Assembly: GCA_021202495.1 (NCBI GenBank)
Contig: JAJQCX010000087.1
Span: 1 to 40,727, forward strand
Direction: 5' to 3'
Source of the DNA: Clostridia bacterium
Lineage (GTDB): Bacteria; Bacillota; Clostridia; UMGS1883
DNA length: 40,727 nucleotides
The position numbers were made by a program, and so were the translations under genes. A model generated the notes under the pieces. That model saw nothing but the letters and a program-made list of their open reading frames with translations. It was not told the origin of the DNA and did no database searches. Below are positions 39,700-40,727 of this stretch, one piece after another; the stretch's first letter is position 1, and each line of letters begins with the position of its first letter.

Positions 39700-40727
39700 T
39701 CATTCCGCCGGTGCGGTTATATAGCCTGTCAGCGCGCTCGTTGCCGCAACAAGCGGACTTGCAAGGTAAACCTCACTGTCAACATGACCCATTCTTCCCA
39801 CAAAGTTGCGGTTCGTCGTCGCAATCGCGCGCTCACCGTCAGCCAAAATCCCCATGTGACCGCCCAAGCACGGCCCGCAGGTCGGCGGCGAAACAATGCA
39901 TCCCGCGTCAAGAAATACCGTGAACAGTCCCTCGTCCATCGCCTCGCGGTAAATCTTCGGCGTCGCCGGAATGATGATAACTCTCAAATTCTCCGCAACC
40001 TTTTTCCCGCGCATAACGTCGGCAGCGATTCTCAAATCCGAAAGTCTGCCGTTCGTACATGAGCCTATGACAACCTGGTCAAGCTTAACCTTAAGCTCCT
40101 CCGCCTCCTTCGCGGTCTTACCGTTCGAGGGCAAATGCGGGAACGCAACCATGTAGGGCACGTCCGCCAAATCAATCTTCATAACGCTGTCGTATTCCGC
40201 ATCGGCATCCGGCTCATACGTCTTAAATTCCTGCACTCCGACGCTTTCCATATATTCAACCGTCTTATCGTCCGAAATAAATATTCCGTTCTTCGCGCCG
40301 GCTTCAATCGCCATGTTCGCAACCGTAAATCTTTCATCCATCGAAAGCGCGCCCACGCCGTCGCCGACAAATTCCATCGACTTATAGAGCGCACCGTCAA
40401 CGCCTATTTTGGAAATAATATAAAGTATCAAATCCTTGCCGCTTACGCCCTTCTTGAATTTACCCGTAAGCTCAAACTTGATTGCCGACGGCACCTTCAT
40501 CCACGCCTTTCCCTTCGCCATGCCGATAGCCATGTCCGAGCTGCCGACGCCACATTACAACTAGATCACCGCGCACTAAGTAAAATTATACGAATCCGCG
40601 CCGATTATGGCGTCGCCCGCCTTGACAATGCCTTTCTCCGGCAAAATCGCGTGCTCAACGCCCGCGCAGCCGCCCTCAAAAAACTTCTTTATCCCGTGCT
40701 TTTGTGCAAATTCACGCACTCTCTTAC
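39700..40727 (-). CDS. leuC: 3-isopropylmalate dehydratase large subunit, interrupted and cut by the window edge
   Basis: LeuC carries the 4Fe-4S cluster and catalyses the isomerase reaction with LeuD. Cluster cysteines are present ([21 protein letters not shown]). The frame is open from the window edge ([19 protein letters not shown]...IIGADS) to 40591, then meets 13 codons with three stops (40552-40590), then continues in the same frame ([17 protein letters not shown]) to 39700. The family normally has HTCTYGALGAFxT in just that gap. The gene is a pseudogene or, more likely, the 39 bases are an artefact. About 85 N-terminal residues lie outside the window. Confidence 0.85.
40552..40590 (-). 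other. 39-base anomalous block inside leuC
   Basis: On the coding strand the 13 codons between GADS and GVGSSD read Y N F T stop C A V I stop L stop C. The block length equals that of the conserved active-site segment it replaces, and the flanks are well conserved at codon resolution on both sides. Confidence 0.75.

Noticed and set aside
40534-40727. leuC starting at ATG 40533 as a short complete gene
   Set aside because: In-frame family sequence continues upstream of the stop-containing block to the window edge, so 40533 is an internal Met.

Overview
The window reads as a chromosomal segment of an anaerobic Bacillota (Clostridia) species. Genes begin after strong GGAGG-type ribosome sites, TTG starts are common, and promoters match the sigma-A consensus with 17-18 bp spacing. 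The most diagnostic block is the Gram-positive division and pyrimidine neighbourhood: yggS-sepF-ylmH-divIVA-ileS-lspA-rluD-pyrB-pyrC-pyrF-pyrK-pyrD-pyrE. This follows the Bacillus subtilis ylmE-to-pyr order, but pyrR, pyrP and carAB are missing here. The names are calls made by reading translations; no database search was possible.

Layout. 1-5 kb holds separately promoted single genes: a possible 23-residue membrane peptide, mscL, a HAD phosphatase, an AI-2E family permease, a TetR regulator and a GtrII-like membrane protein. 5.2-7.9 kb has two neighbouring ATPase-type genes, an AlbA_2/HATPase/winged-helix regulator and an AAA-DUF4143 protein. Each has its own promoter embedded in a striking repeat (GGTTAGAAT iterons; a 50-nt near-perfect palindrome). 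8.1-10.4 kb is feoAB. 10.4-14.1 kb looks accessory: a BspA-like LRR lipoprotein, a zinc-ribbon membrane protein, a copper-amine-oxidase-N/NPCBM exported protein and two small XRE regulators, one of them an orphan HipB-like protein with a palindromic operator. 14.1-20.4 kb has a small helical protein, a phospho-sugar mutase, a TatD-linked radical SAM protein, a SEC-C protein, a second LRR surface protein and TatD.

From 20.4 kb to the end all genes are on the minus strand. Reading in the direction of transcription these are leuC-leuD-leuB-yqeG, a DUF1016 nuclease-like gene, a fused aroE-aroK, then the ylm/divIVA/ileS/lspA/rluD cluster, the pyr operon, metG and tatD. Many of these genes overlap by a few bases, so translation is probably coupled. 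pyrB-C-F-K-D-E supply de novo UMP synthesis from carbamoyl phosphate. leuC/D/B supply the middle of leucine synthesis and aroEK two shikimate steps.

Main observations: (1) a length-preserving 39-base block inside leuC replaces the conserved active-site segment with three stop codons, which looks more like a filled gap or assembly artefact than evolution; (2) a two-hairpin element, identical over 46 bases and with compensatory stem changes, lies just upstream of both pyrB and sepF; (3) a 177-bp MITE-like palindromic element ends yqeG and supplies its stop codon; (4) palindromic or iterated operators sit on the promoters of the two ATPase genes; (5) divIVA and ileS overlap by 77 bp; (6) a homopolymer at the start of an LRR lipoprotein could act as a phase switch. 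I found no CRISPR array, tRNA, rRNA or intact insertion sequence.
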